Positions 1-8,258 are shown, counted from the first letter of the stretch. The stretch is DNA of 40,533 nucleotides from Hymenobacter frigidus (GCF_014640435.1 NZ_BMGY01000038.1:1-40533); one strand, 5' to 3'. Made by a program: numbers and translations. Notes: a model not told the origin generated them from the letters alone.

Positions 1-75
1 ATATAACTTTCGGGTCAAAATAGCGGAGGTATCCATCTTGCAAAATTAACTCAAACAGCTTCTAAGCAAAAAGCC

Positions 76-172
76 ACGTCATGCTGAGCGAAGTCGAAGC
101 ATCTCGCTCGGGGAAGTAATCCAATCGTTTAACGAAGCGAGCGAGATGCTTCGACTTCGTTCAGCATGACGT
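76..172. repeat. REP-like inverted repeat, 35-bp arms
   Basis: Arms at 76-110 and 138-172 are inverted copies matching at 34 of 35 positions, separated by 27 nt. The arm core reads TGCTGAGCGAAGTCGAAGC. Short dispersed palindromes of this kind are common in intergenic DNA of Bacteroidota. The transcript would form a very stable hairpin. It lies in the gene-free stretch 1-302 upstream of thiD; no TPP riboswitch motif was found there. A multi-copy nature is inferred and not visible in this window. Confidence 0.8.
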
Positions 173-180
173 TCAAATAA

Positions 181-285
181 TAAGTGCCAAGCCACTAGCT
201 TTTAGCTAATAGCTGTCAGCTTTTGTTCTCATAGCCAAGTGATTATACCGGCTTCATTGTTCGTTTAATTAGGGCTTGGCACTTA
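181..285. repeat. Perfect 13-bp inverted repeat upstream of thiD
   Basis: TAAGTGCCAAGCC at 181-193 is repeated in perfect inverse orientation at 273-285, ending 17 nt before the thiD ATG. The loop contains low-complexity AGCTTTTAGCTAATAGCTG-type sequence. It may be the remnant of a small repeat element or a leader hairpin; no function is evident. Confidence 0.55.
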
Positions 286-302
286 GCACACTTCTTCTAC
301 TA

Positions 303-1076
303 ATGTCCACCCCGCGTCCCTGCGCCCTGAGCATTGCCGGCTTCGACCCCAGCGGCGGCGCGGGCCTGCTGGCCGATTGCAAAACGCTGGAGGCCAACGG
401 CGTGTACGGTCTGGGCGTGTGCACGGCCCTGACTATTCAGAACGACGTCACGTTTGAGCGGGTGAGCTGGGTAGCGCCAGCCGACATTCGGGACCAAATC
501 CGGCTGCTGCTGGCGCGCTTCCCGATTGACTTTATAAAAATCGGCCTGTTTGAAAGCCTGCCCCAGCTGCTGGAGCTAACTCGTTGGCTGAAAGGTCAGA
601 ACCCGCGCCTGCAACTCGTGTGGGACCCGGTGCTGAAGGCCACGGCCGGCTTCGAGTTTCATCAGCGGCCCGACCCCGAGCTGCTGCGGGCTTTGTGTGC
701 CGAGATGGCCCTGCTCACGCCCAACCGGCCGGAGGTGCTGCGCCTCTGGCCGGCCCCTACCGCCGAAGCTGCTGCCGAAGCCGTCAGCGCCTGGTGCCCG
801 GTGCTGCTCAAAGGCGGCCACGCGGCCGGGGCGGAAGCCACGGACCTACTGTTTGGGTCGGGCGCGGTGCAGGCTTTTTCGGCCCCGCGACTGCCCCACG
901 GCGAAAAGCACGGCAGCGGCTGCGTGCTGTCGGCCGCCATCCTGGCGCAGCTGGCCCGGGGCGCGGCGCTGGCCGACGCCTGCCGCGTGGGCAAGGCCTA
1001 CACCGCCACCGTGCTGGCCAGCAACCCCAGCCTGCTGGGGTATCATTTCCACAACTCTCTCCCGCATGAAAATTAG
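303..1076 (+). CDS. thiD: Hydroxymethylpyrimidine/phosphomethylpyrimidine kinase
   Basis: ThiD phosphorylates hydroxymethylpyrimidine twice to give HMP diphosphate, the pyrimidine half of thiamine. The protein is 257 aa, the usual size for this ribokinase-fold family. It has the substrate/ATP motif AGFDPSGGAG at residues 12-21, LLTPNRPE mid-protein, and the glycine-rich HGSGCVLSAAI near residue 205, equivalent to the anion-hole GTGCTLSAA motif. The frame is open upstream to a TTG at 276, but the ATG at 303 begins the conserved N-terminus and is chosen. Its last 11 bases overlap thiE, so the two are translationally coupled. It heads the visible thi cluster; thiC and thiS, if present, lie outside the window. 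Confidence 0.93.
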   Translation: MSTPRPCALSIAGFDPSGGAGLLADCKTLEANGVYGLGVCTALTIQNDVTFERVSWVAPADIRDQIRLLLARFPIDFIKIGLFESLPQLLELTRWLKGQNPRLQLVWDPVLKATAGFEFHQRPDPELLRALCAEMALLTPNRPEVLRLWPAPTAEAAAEAVSAWCPVLLKGGHAAGAEATDLLFGSGAVQAFSAPRLPHGEKHGSGCVLSAAILAQLARGAALADACRVGKAYTATVLASNPSLLGYHFHNSLPHEN

Positions 1077-1692
1077 CACGCTCCAATGCCTGGTCGCCAC
1101 CCCGGCGCAGGCCGAAGCGGCTTGCGCCGGCGGCGTTCGCTGGGTACAGCTTCGAATAAAAAACGCCTCGCCCGAAGCCTGGGAACAGGCGGCGCGGGCT
1201 ACGCTACTCGTCTGCCGGCGCTACGGTGCCGTGCTCATCATCAACGATAACCCGGCGCTGGCCCGCGCCATCGGGGCCGACGGCGTGCACCTGGGCAAGA
1301 CGGATATGGCACCGGCCGAGGCTCGCCAGCTGCTGGGACCGGACTTCATTATTGGCGGCACCGCCAACACGTTTGCCGACATCGAGCAGCTGACGGCAGC
1401 GGGTGCGAACTACATCGGCTTGGGACCGTTTCGCTTCACCACCACCAAGCAGAACCTGAGTCCAATTCTGGGCCTGGCGGGCTACCAGGCGCTGCTGGCT
1501 CAGGTCCGGGCGGCGGGCCTGACGGTACCCATCGTGGGCATTGGCGGCATTGCATTGGCCGACGTGCCGGCGCTGCTGGCCACGGGCCTGCACGGCGTGG
1601 CCGTGTCCGGGGCCATCACCCACGCCGCCGACCCCGTGGCGGCGGCCACCTTGTTTGTCAACCACGTTCAGGCGCTGCCCACTTCCATATGA
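1066..1692 (+). CDS. thiE: Thiamine-phosphate synthase
   Basis: ThiE couples HMP diphosphate to thiazole phosphate to make thiamine phosphate. The 208-aa TIM barrel shows family landmarks in order: VQLRIKNAS near residue 27 (substrate diphosphate region), GVHLGKTDM near 75, GGTANTFADIE near 100, YIGLGPFRFTTTK near 125 and IVGIGGIAL near 165. The start is the ATG inside the thiD end. Its stop overlaps the thiG start as ATGA, a second translational coupling. A shorter ThiE/TenI-type paralogue lies at 3593-4210, but this copy keeps the synthase residues and is the likely true ThiE. Confidence 0.93.
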   Translation: MKISTLQCLVATPAQAEAACAGGVRWVQLRIKNASPEAWEQAARATLLVCRRYGAVLIINDNPALARAIGADGVHLGKTDMAPAEARQLLGPDFIIGGTANTFADIEQLTAAGANYIGLGPFRFTTTKQNLSPILGLAGYQALLAQVRAAGLTVPIVGIGGIALADVPALLATGLHGVAVSGAITHAADPVAAATLFVNHVQALPTSI

Positions 1693-2462
1693 AAACCCAA
1701 CCCCTGCGCATCGCCGACCGGGTATTTACCTCCCGCCTGTTCACCGGCACGGGCAAGTTCAGCTCGGCCGCGCTGATGGAGGAAGCCCTGCTGGCCTCCG
1801 GTTCGGAGCTGGTCACCGTGGCACTCAAGCGCGTGGATGTGACCAACCCGGAGGATGATTTGCTGCGTCACCTGAGTCATCCGCAGTTCAATTTGCTGCC
1901 CAATACCTCGGGCGTGCGCACGGCTAAAGAGGCGGTATTCGCCGCGCAGCTGGCCCGTGAGGCGCTGGAAACCAACTGGCTCAAGCTCGAAATTCACCCC
2001 GACCCTAAGTACTTGCTGCCCGACCCGATTGAAACCCTGAAGGCGGCTGAGGAATTGGTGAAGCTCGGCTTCGTGGTGCTGCCCTACGTGCACGCCGACC
2101 CGGTGCTGTGCAAGCGCCTGGAGGAAGTGGGCGTGGCGGCGGTGATGCCGCTGGGCGCGCCCATCGGCTCCAACAAAGGCTTGCTGACCCGCGAGTTTCT
2201 GGAAATCATCATCGACCAGAGCCGGGTGCCGGTCGTGGTCGATGCCGGCCTGGGAGCGCCCTCGCACGCGGCGGCGGCCCTGGAGATGGGAGTCGATGCC
2301 GTACTGGTGAACACGGCTATTGCCGTGGCCGGCAACCCGGTGGCCATGGCCCACGCCTTTCGCTTGGCCGTGGAGGCGGGCCGCCTGGCCTATGAAGCGC
2401 GCTTGGCCGCTCCGCGGGCCCATGCCGTAGCCAGCAGCCCTCTCACGTCTTTTCTGGATTAA
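1689..2462 (+). CDS. thiG: Thiazole synthase
   Basis: ThiG forms the thiamine thiazole from deoxyxylulose 5-phosphate, dehydroglycine and ThiS thiocarboxylate. The 257-aa protein is of normal family length. K99 in NWLKLEI matches the Schiff-base lysine, and VVVDAGLGAPSHAAAA followed by GVDAVLVNTAIA is the phosphate-binding signature. The start overlaps the thiE stop by 4 nt. thiH, which supplies dehydroglycine, follows after one base, so the two partner proteins are encoded side by side. The sulfur carrier ThiS is not in the window. Confidence 0.95.
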   Translation: MKTQPLRIADRVFTSRLFTGTGKFSSAALMEEALLASGSELVTVALKRVDVTNPEDDLLRHLSHPQFNLLPNTSGVRTAKEAVFAAQLAREALETNWLKLEIHPDPKYLLPDPIETLKAAEELVKLGFVVLPYVHADPVLCKRLEEVGVAAVMPLGAPIGSNKGLLTREFLEIIIDQSRVPVVVDAGLGAPSHAAAALEMGVDAVLVNTAIAVAGNPVAMAHAFRLAVEAGRLAYEARLAAPRAHAVASSPLTSFLD

Positions 2463-2463
2463 C

Positions 2464-3588
2464 ATGAGCTTTCGACCCATTTTCGAGGCCCATCCCTGGG
2501 AGGAGGTGAAGGCCGGCATCTACGCCAAGACGGCGGCCGACGTGGAGCAGGCCTTGCGCGCGCCCAAGCGCACGCTCGAAGACTTCAAGGCCCTGATTTC
2601 GCCCGCTGCCGCGCCCTACCTGGAACAGATGGCCCAGCTCAGCCAGGCGGCCACGCGCAAGCGCTTCGGTAATACCGTGCAGCTCTACGTGCCGCTGTAT
2701 CTGAGCAACGAATGCCAGAATATCTGCACGTACTGCGGCTTCAGCCTGGATAATAAAATTCGCCGCCGAACCCTGAGCAGCGTCGAGATTTTGCAGGAGG
2801 CCGCCGTGCTCAAAGGCTGGGGCTACGACCATGTGCTGCTGGTGACCGGCGAGGCCAACCAAACCGTGGGCGTGGATTACTTGGAACAAGCCCTGCGCAC
2901 GCTGCGTCCGCACTTCGCCCACCTCTCCATGGAAGTGCAGCCGCTCGACCAGGACGAGTACGAGCGCCTGATTCCGGAAGGCTTGAACACGGTGCTGGTC
3001 TACCAGGAAACTTACCACCAGGAGGACTACAAAAAGCACCACCCCAAGGGCAAAAAGTCTAACTTTCACTACCGCCTAGAAACCCCCGACCGCCTGGGTC
3101 GGGCCGGCATCCACAAGCTGGGGCTGGGCGTGCTTATCGGCCTCGAAGACTGGCGCACCGACAGCTTCTACACCGCCCTGCACCTGGGCTATCTGGAACG
3201 TACCTACTGGCAGACCAAATACAGCCTCTCGTTCCCACGCCTGCGGCCGGCCGAGGGGATGCTGCCGCCCAAAGTGGAGATGAGCGACCGGGAGTTGGTG
3301 CAGCTGATTTGCGCCTACCGCCTGCTCAACGAGGAAGTCGAGCTGTCGATTTCGACCCGCGAAAGCCCGGCCTTCCGCGACCACGTCGTGAAGCTGGGCA
3401 TCACCAGCATCAGCGCGGGCTCCAAGACCAACCCCGGCGGCTACGCCGTAGCGCCCGAGTCGTTGGAGCAGTTCGAGATTTCCGACGAGCGCAGCCCGGC
3501 CGAAATTGCCGCCATGCTCCGCCGCCAGGGCTACGAGCCCGTGTGGAAGGACTGGGATAACGCCCTGATGAGTTTCCCAAGCCAGTAA
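2464..3588 (+). CDS. thiH: 2-iminoacetate (dehydroglycine) synthase, radical SAM
   Basis: ThiH cleaves tyrosine by radical SAM chemistry, giving dehydroglycine for ThiG and p-cresol. The 374-aa protein has the radical SAM cluster motif CxxxCxxC at C84, C88 and C91 (NECQNICTYCGF), and the ThiH-type C-terminal region with LSFPRLRPAEG and LSISTRESPAFRD. The ATG at 2464 is one base after the thiG stop, so it is clearly in the same operon. It ends 4 nt before the stop of the convergent TenI-like gene, leaving no room for a conventional terminator. Confidence 0.95.
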   Translation: MSFRPIFEAHPWEEVKAGIYAKTAADVEQALRAPKRTLEDFKALISPAAAPYLEQMAQLSQAATRKRFGNTVQLYVPLYLSNECQNICTYCGFSLDNKIRRRTLSSVEILQEAAVLKGWGYDHVLLVTGEANQTVGVDYLEQALRTLRPHFAHLSMEVQPLDQDEYERLIPEGLNTVLVYQETYHQEDYKKHHPKGKKSNFHYRLETPDRLGRAGIHKLGLGVLIGLEDWRTDSFYTALHLGYLERTYWQTKYSLSFPRLRPAEGMLPPKVEMSDRELVQLICAYRLLNEEVELSISTRESPAFRDHVVKLGITSISAGSKTNPGGYAVAPESLEQFEISDERSPAEIAAMLRRQGYEPVWKDWDNALMSFPSQ

Positions 3589-3592
3589 GCCG

Positions 3593-4210
3593 CTATATTT
3601 CTGCCAGTAAGGCCCGAAATGCCGTCACCGGGTCGGGCTGCTGCCAGATACCGCCCAGCACGGCGGCCCCGGCAAAGCCCGCCTGCTGCACCCACCCCAA
3701 CGTAGCGGGGGTGATGCCCCCCAGGGCCACCACGCGCGGCCGATACTGGCGGCGCTGCTGCCAGGCAGCCAGCGCCTGCTGCACTTCAGGCAACTTAAAA
3801 CCACTTCGGTAACCAGCTTTGCTGGTGCTGTCAAAAATCGGACTCAGGAAAACGTAATCATAGCGTCGGCGGTGCCGCGCTACTTCGGCCAGGCTGTGCA
3901 GCGAGGCGGAGATGCTGCGGCCCCGCAACTGGCGCAACAGCCGGCCCAGCCCGGGTTCCTTCCGCGCCCGGGTTGTTAAATGAATGCCTTTGAGCGGGTA
4001 CTCCAACGCCAGCTCGTAGTGCGTATGCAGCACAAGGCGGGGGTAGTACTGCGCTGGAATAGCCTTCAGGTACGCCCCCAGTTCGGCCCGCGTCCAGCTG
4101 GGTTTGCGTACGTGAAAAGTTGTCAGGCCCGCCGCGAATAGCTGCGCCAGCACCTGAGGTTCAGACGCCAGTCGCTGCTCGGGGGAAATAATGAGTAAGG
4201 AAAAAGACAT
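3593..4210 (-). CDS. TenI/ThiE-like thiamine-phosphate-synthase family protein
   Basis: A 205-aa TIM barrel related to ThiE. It shows TTFHVRKPSWT at residues 30-40, YVFLSPIFDSTSKAGY and VVALGGITPATL. The ThiE segment GVHLGQxD is replaced by GIHLTTRARK, so synthase activity is doubtful. TenI proteins of this family are known thiazole tautomerases that speed conversion of the ThiG product to the form ThiE uses. That role fits its place tail-to-tail with thiH, four bases apart. It is transcribed opposite to the thi genes, so it has its own promoter. A TenI role is more likely than a second ThiE, but the sequence does not settle it. Confidence 0.8.
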   Translation of the reverse strand: MSFSLLIISPEQRLASEPQVLAQLFAAGLTTFHVRKPSWTRAELGAYLKAIPAQYYPRLVLHTHYELALEYPLKGIHLTTRARKEPGLGRLLRQLRGRSISASLHSLAEVARHRRRYDYVFLSPIFDSTSKAGYRSGFKLPEVQQALAAWQQRRQYRPRVVALGGITPATLGWVQQAGFAGAAVLGGIWQQPDPVTAFRALLAEI

Positions 4211-4297
4211 GGTGGATGATAGAGCTAGGGCTTGCGCAGTTGGTTATGCGAATTAACTGTGGGCATGAACAGGCCGAAGGTGGCGGCAGAGGAATAA

Positions 4298-4468
4298 ATT
4301 CAACTTTTGGTAGCCAGCCTTACCGCGGTGAGCGGCACGGAAGTCGCCCGGGTCCACGTCGGGCCCGTGGTGGTGCACGACGAACTCACGCGCCTGCTGC
4401 ACCGGCTCGAACCCAACGCGGCCACCGCGTGGCAGGAGGCGCGGGGCGTGGTCATTAGCCTTGGTTAG
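4298..4468 (+). pseudogene. Possible 3' fragment of an unidentified gene
   Basis: Between the TenI-like gene and the IS remnant (4211-4532) one frame encodes about 56 codons ending at a TAG at 4466. The peptide has protein-like composition (for example VARVHVGPVVVHDELTRLL) and GC-rich third positions, unlike the flanking DNA. It has no convincing start and follows an in-frame stop at 4295. I do not recognise the family. It could be the tail of a gene lost by IS-associated deletion, or chance. Nothing else was seen in 4211-4532. Confidence 0.25.
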
Positions 4469-4532
4469 AAATTTGGTCTAAAAGTTTAAACGGGCTATTG
4501 GTTATCGGTTGCCAGTGGCTGTCTGGTTCACG

Positions 4533-4784
4533 TCAGACCTCCTTTATCACCTGATGTTCCAGGCTCAACTCGGCGTAGAGTTGCTTGAGGCGGCGGTTTT
4601 CGTCTTCCAGGTGCTTGAGGCGCTGTAACTCGCTCACGCTCATTCCCCCGAATTTACTTTTCCAACTGTAGAAGGCAGGGCCATTAATGCCGTGCTCCCG
4701 GCAAATATGGGCCACGGTCTGGCCTTGGTCCTGTTGGCGCAAACTGCCCAGAATCTGGCCTTCGCTGAAGCGACTCTTTTTCAT
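4533..4784 (-). pseudogene. IS3-family transposase OrfA, 3'-truncated element
   Basis: An 83-aa protein with the N-terminal helix-turn-helix of IS3 OrfA (FSEGQILGSLRQ, HICREHGINGPAFYSWKSKFGG), followed by a leucine-zipper-like coiled coil (LKHLEDENRRLKQLYAELS). OrfA normally binds the element ends and is made alone or as an OrfAB fusion by frameshifting. Here it stops shortly after VIKEV, and no DDE-encoding orfB follows. The element therefore cannot move on its own. The 1110-bp IS insertion also separates its promoter region from the coding sequence. Confidence 0.75.
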
Positions 4785-4820
4785 GAACAGTTAAAAATAG
4801 AGAAAGTGAAAAGTTACTAC

Positions 4821-5930
4821 CTGATGTTACGCAGCCATTTTGGTCAACATGTAGTGCATGGCTTTGAGTCCGCGCAAATAAAGTTGGGCTTTGAGGCGAA
4901 AATGGCCGATGCCTAATCGCAGCGTTAATTTTTCTAACTTGATGTAAGCCAGGATAGAAGAGAAGAAATGATTGGCCTGCGTTTCGACGGTTTTCGTGGG
5001 CGACTTGCCCATCGACGTGTTTTGCTTGAGCGATTTGTGGTACTCCTCAATTTTCCACCTTTTCTGATAGATTATCGTCACTTGTTCCCAGGTCAAACTT
5101 GTATCGCTGCTGACCAGCTATAACACCCCCTGCGAGCCGTCCTTGTTTGTAAAGACTTGCCGGACCACGAGCACCGCCTCCGCGACGCCCCGCAGCCAGA
5201 CGCGCAGGGGCTGCCCCTCTGGGAAAACCAGCGTATCAAGGGCCTGAAACTCGCCGTTGCCGCGTGCCACTTCGCTCCGGGCGGCGGTGCGCGAGGTGGG
5301 CAGGGCAAAAATAAAGTCGTGACCCAGTTCACGCACCTGGTTCATGTTCTCGGCCGAGGCGTACCAGCTGTCGGCCAGCAGGTAGCGGTAGGCCACTTGT
5401 TGCTGCACGACGCGCAACATGGCGCGGAGCATTTCATTCTTCGTCAGCGGGCTTTTCTGGCTCACTTTCTGCGTTTTAGGGTCCGTTACAGCCTGCGTTT
5501 TCTCCACCAGCTCCACGGCAATCGGCACGGAGAGCGAGCCGGCTACATAGCGCAGGCTGACGAAATTGAGGCCCTTCACATACCGCCCCAGGCTGTGGTC
5601 GTAGTGCGTACAGAGCAGGGCATTGGGGTCGGTGTGGGCCTTTTCCAGAATCGAATCATCGACGACCAGCACGGCGAAATCAGCCGCTTCCAACGCCTGT
5701 TCGGCGCGTCGAACGAGCGGTTTGGCGTGGGCCCAGACCTGGCGCGAATCCAGGTACACGCTGCTCAACCAGCGCGTCACCTGGTCGTGGCTCAGCTGCC
5801 CATCGAAGAGCCGGGAAAGCCCTGTGGCCGACGTTTGGCCCGTTGAGCTGATGAGGTAATCCGTGTATAAATCCAGGGTGCAGGCCATCGAAAAGCGTAT
5901 TTAGACCGGAAAACTACTGCGTAACATCAG
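4821..5930 (-). mobile_element. IS element, 1110 bp, IS4-superfamily-like
   Basis: The ends carry perfect 14-bp inverted repeats: CTGATGTTACGCAG at 4821-4834 and its complement at 5917-5930. They are flanked by the direct repeat TTACTAC at 4814-4820 and 5931-5937, a 7-bp target duplication. A single transposase frame fills the element, and its TAA stop lies inside the left inverted repeat. It is inserted in the upstream region of an IS3-type orfA. The DDE transposase resembles IS4/IS701-type enzymes, but a 7-bp duplication is not the IS701 norm, so the family is left open. Confidence 0.85.
4827..5888 (-). pseudogene. DDE transposase broken by an in-frame amber codon
   Basis: Read through, this is a 353-aa DDE transposase. 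Candidate catalytic acids are D77/D78 in VVDDSILEK, D173 in LLADSWYAS and the glutamate in QKRWKIEEYHK at 281-282. Codon 257 (5118-5120) is TAG in the context GVL-stop-LVSSD, and the frame resumes unchanged. A single substitution, for instance from a TAC or TAT tyrosine codon, explains it. The 256-aa product lacks the catalytic Glu, so the copy is probably dead unless the stop is suppressed. The rest of the frame is intact, so the mutation is recent or the sequence should be rechecked. Confidence 0.85.
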
Positions 5931-5988
5931 TTACTACTCCTCTCTACTTTTGACTGGCCTACTTACAGGGGGAGCTTACACGCTATAA

Positions 5989-6723
5989 TTAAATCTGAGT
6001 CTTATATCGTGGATAGGCATCTTCGCCATATTTAATCCAAGCTATGTTATACAACTCTTTGACTATTGCATAAGCATCATGATTTAATTCGTATTCAAAT
6101 CTGTACGCTAATTCATCACGTTTTCTGCCTGTAGTTGTTTCAAACAAAGTGTTTGCATGTGTATCGTACACTATCTTGATTTCCGCTAGACCTATTGAAT
6201 GCAATTTGCTGCCAAGTTGCAAGGGTAAATTGTAGGTATGTTTATCAAGTGAAAAACAGGAACCCAGTGAGTTCAAATCTGAAGTGAAAGACCTGTTGAC
6301 TATATAAGATAGCCTTAAGAAGGTAGTGTAATCAAAGCATTGATGAATGAAAGCTCTAAATAGTTTTCCAACCATGGATGCTTTCCCATTGTCATCTAAT
6401 TTGTCAAGTATAGTTAATACTTTTTCTCCAACAGAGTTTCTCGTTTCTTCATCATCCTCTAGGCGTTCCGCAAACTGAATGCGTTCGAGTTGGGGGATGG
6501 ACTTCAACTCAAAGAGAAATTTGAAAAGCTTCTTCGCAAATATTCGTTCACGCATATTCGCTCCCGTTTTAATGAGGGAAATAATCGTGTTGCCGAAAGG
6601 CATGTCTTTTAAGAAGCCGTCTTTTAAAAGAGAGTCGAATACAACCTCTATTAAATCAACAGTCACCGGTGTTAAATCAGAGGCTACTGAGGCAATTAAG
6701 GATTTATTTAAATTGTCCTCCAT
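5989..6723 (-). CDS. Uncharacterised AT-rich accessory protein
   Basis: A 244-aa soluble-looking, mainly helical protein whose function I do not know. A moderately hydrophobic N-terminal region (DLIEVVFDSLLKDGFLKD, then NTIISLIKTGANMRERIFAKKL) precedes a charged stretch (ERLEDDEETRNSVGEKVLTILDKLDDNGK) and a hydrophilic C-terminus. Similar N-terminal patterns occur in orphan proteins scattered across bacterial accessory DNA. Its composition is clearly more AT-rich than its neighbours, and it starts 9 nt beyond the inferred IS3 terminus, so acquisition by transfer is likely. It ends a same-strand series with accC but is probably independent. A defence role is conceivable but unsupported by any motif. 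Confidence 0.75.
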   Translation of the reverse strand: MEDNLNKSLIASVASDLTPVTVDLIEVVFDSLLKDGFLKDMPFGNTIISLIKTGANMRERIFAKKLFKFLFELKSIPQLERIQFAERLEDDEETRNSVGEKVLTILDKLDDNGKASMVGKLFRAFIHQCFDYTTFLRLSYIVNRSFTSDLNSLGSCFSLDKHTYNLPLQLGSKLHSIGLAEIKIVYDTHANTLFETTTGRKRDELAYRFEYELNHDAYAIVKELYNIAWIKYGEDAYPRYKTQI

Positions 6724-6746
6724 ATAGGGTGTAATAAAACGTTGGG

Positions 6747-8258
6747 CTACCGCACACCCAACCGATTCCGGCGCCAGCCCGAAACCTCCGCGCCGGCCGT
6801 TTCGCCAGTTGCGGCAGCCGCTTTCGGTTTCTTCTCGCTGAGCAGCAGGGCGCCCAGCGCGGCGGCTACTTTAGCCGTGGCCTCGTCCGGTGCTGATGGG
6901 GCGAGGGTGGCGGGCGTGAAATGGTCCTTGATAAAGTTCGTGTCGAAATCGCCGCTCACGAAGGCGGGATGCGTCAGCACGTAGCGGCCGAAGCCCAGCG
7001 TGGTTTCGATGCCCGTGATTTGATACTCCTCAATGGCGCGCAGCATGCGGGCAATGGCCTCGGCACGGTCGGCCCCGAAGGTGACCAGCTTGGCAATCAT
7101 CGGGTCGTAGTAAATCGGAATATCCATGCCCTGCTCGAAGCCGTCATCGACGCGCACGCCGGGGCCCTGGGGGCGCACGTAGGTGGTTAGGGTTCCGATG
7201 TCGGGTAGGAAGTTATTTTGCGGGTCTTCGGCGTACACGCGCAGCTCTAGGGCGTGGCCGGTAATGGTGAGGTCGGCCTGCGAGAAGGCGAGGGGCTCGC
7301 CCTGGGCCACTCGAATTTGCTCTTTTACCAAATCGAGCCCCGTGATTTGCTCCGTCACGGGGTGCTCTACCTGGAGGCGGGTGTTCATCTCCAGGAAGTA
7401 GAAGTTGTGCTTGTCGTCGAGCAGAAACTCCACAGTTCCGGCGCCGGTGTAGGCGCAGGCGCGGGCCACGTCTACGGCGCACTGGCCCATTTGGGCGCGC
7501 AGTTCCGGGGTGAGCACCGAGGAGGGCGCTTCCTCAATCACCTTCTGGTGGCGGCGCTGGATGCTGCATTCGCGCTCGAACAAGTGCACGATGTGACCGT
7601 GCTCGTCGCCCAGCACCTGAATTTCGATGTGGCGCGGGCCGGTCACGAACTTCTCGATGAACACCGCGCCGTTGCCAAAGGCCGACACCGCCTCGTTGAT
7701 GGCCAGCTGCATCTGTTCCTCAAACTCGTCGATGTTGTGCACCATGCGCATGCCCTTGCCGCCGCCGCCGGCTGATGCCTTAATAAGGATAGGGAAGCCT
7801 ACTTCCTGCGCAATGAGTTTGGCCGCAGGCACGTCGGAAATGGCCTCATCGGTACCGGGTACCAGCGGGATGTTGTAGGCCTTCACGGCCTGCTTCGCCG
7901 AGAGCTTGTCGCCCATCATCTCCATGGCTTCCGGGCTGGGGCCGACGAAAATCAGGCCTGCTTCGCGCACGGCGCGGGCAAACCCGGCGTTTTCGGAGAG
8001 GAAACCGTATCCGGGGTGAATGGCATCGACCCCCAACTCTTTGCAGACCGCCAGAATCTTGTCGCCGCGCAGGTAGCTGTCTTTGGAGGCGGGCGGGCCT
8101 ACGCACACGGCCTCGTCGGCGTAGCGCACGTGCAGGGCGTTGCGGTCGGCTTCGGAGTAAATGGCCACGGTGGCAATGCCCATTTCCTTGGCAGAACGGA
8201 GGACGCGCAGGGCAATTTCGCCCCGGTTAGCGACGAGCAGCTTGGTGATTTTTTTCAT
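6747..8258 (-). CDS. accC: Biotin carboxylase subunit of an acyl-CoA carboxylase
   Basis: This enzyme carboxylates biotin on a carrier protein with ATP and bicarbonate, the first half-reaction of acetyl- or propionyl-CoA carboxylation. The 503-aa protein opens with KLLVANRGEIALRVLRSA. It carries the ATP-grasp glycine loop KASAGGGGKGMRMV near residue 160 and EMNTRLQVEHPVTE near 290. It lacks a biotinyl domain, but a C-terminal Ala/Lys-rich extension of about 50 residues makes it longer than E. coli AccC (about 450 aa). That form often partners a PCC-type carboxyltransferase, so acetyl-CoA is not assured as substrate. The frame is open upstream to 8456; the ATG at 8258 begins the conserved sequence. 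Confidence 0.9.
   Translation of the reverse strand: MKKITKLLVANRGEIALRVLRSAKEMGIATVAIYSEADRNALHVRYADEAVCVGPPASKDSYLRGDKILAVCKELGVDAIHPGYGFLSENAGFARAVREAGLIFVGPSPEAMEMMGDKLSAKQAVKAYNIPLVPGTDEAISDVPAAKLIAQEVGFPILIKASAGGGGKGMRMVHNIDEFEEQMQLAINEAVSAFGNGAVFIEKFVTGPRHIEIQVLGDEHGHIVHLFERECSIQRRHQKVIEEAPSSVLTPELRAQMGQCAVDVARACAYTGAGTVEFLLDDKHNFYFLEMNTRLQVEHPVTEQITGLDLVKEQIRVAQGEPLAFSQADLTITGHALELRVYAEDPQNNFLPDIGTLTTYVRPQGPGVRVDDGFEQGMDIPIYYDPMIAKLVTFGADRAEAIARMLRAIEEYQITGIETTLGFGRYVLTHPAFVSGDFDTNFIKDHFTPATLAPSAPDEATAKVAAALGALLLSEKKPKAAAATGETAGAEVSGWRRNRLGVR

Larger units (their letters stand above)
4533..5980 (-). mobile_element. IS3-family remnant, interrupted by a second IS
   Basis: An IS3-type orfA lies at 4533-4784 on the minus strand. 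Removing the nested IS and one copy of its target duplication (1117 bp) joins the orfA upstream region to sequence ending at 5980. Read on the minus strand, this begins TGTAAGCTCCCCCTGTAAG, the TG-initial form expected of an IS3 terminus, 79 nt before orfA. The orfB reading frame and the other terminus are missing, so the element is truncated near 4533. The terminus is inferred, since no matching inverted end survives. Confidence 0.6.

Noticed and set aside
1..302. TPP riboswitch upstream of thiD
   Set aside because: The conserved CTGAGA and ACCTGATCTGG-type core is absent; only inverted repeats are seen. One may exist upstream of the window.
584..1069. Long frames overlapping thiD, plus others antisense to thiG, accC, holA, hisDC and the TPR gene
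   Set aside because: They are shadow frames of GC-rich genes, with Arg/Pro/His-rich composition and no family features.
4216..4458. 80-aa plus-strand frame before the IS remnant
   Set aside because: It is Arg/Gly-rich out-of-frame translation; the protein-like signal is in another frame (4298-4468).
5118..5120. Amber codon as programmed recoding or pyrrolysine
   Set aside because: No stimulatory structure or recoding context is evident, and a point mutation in an IS is simpler.
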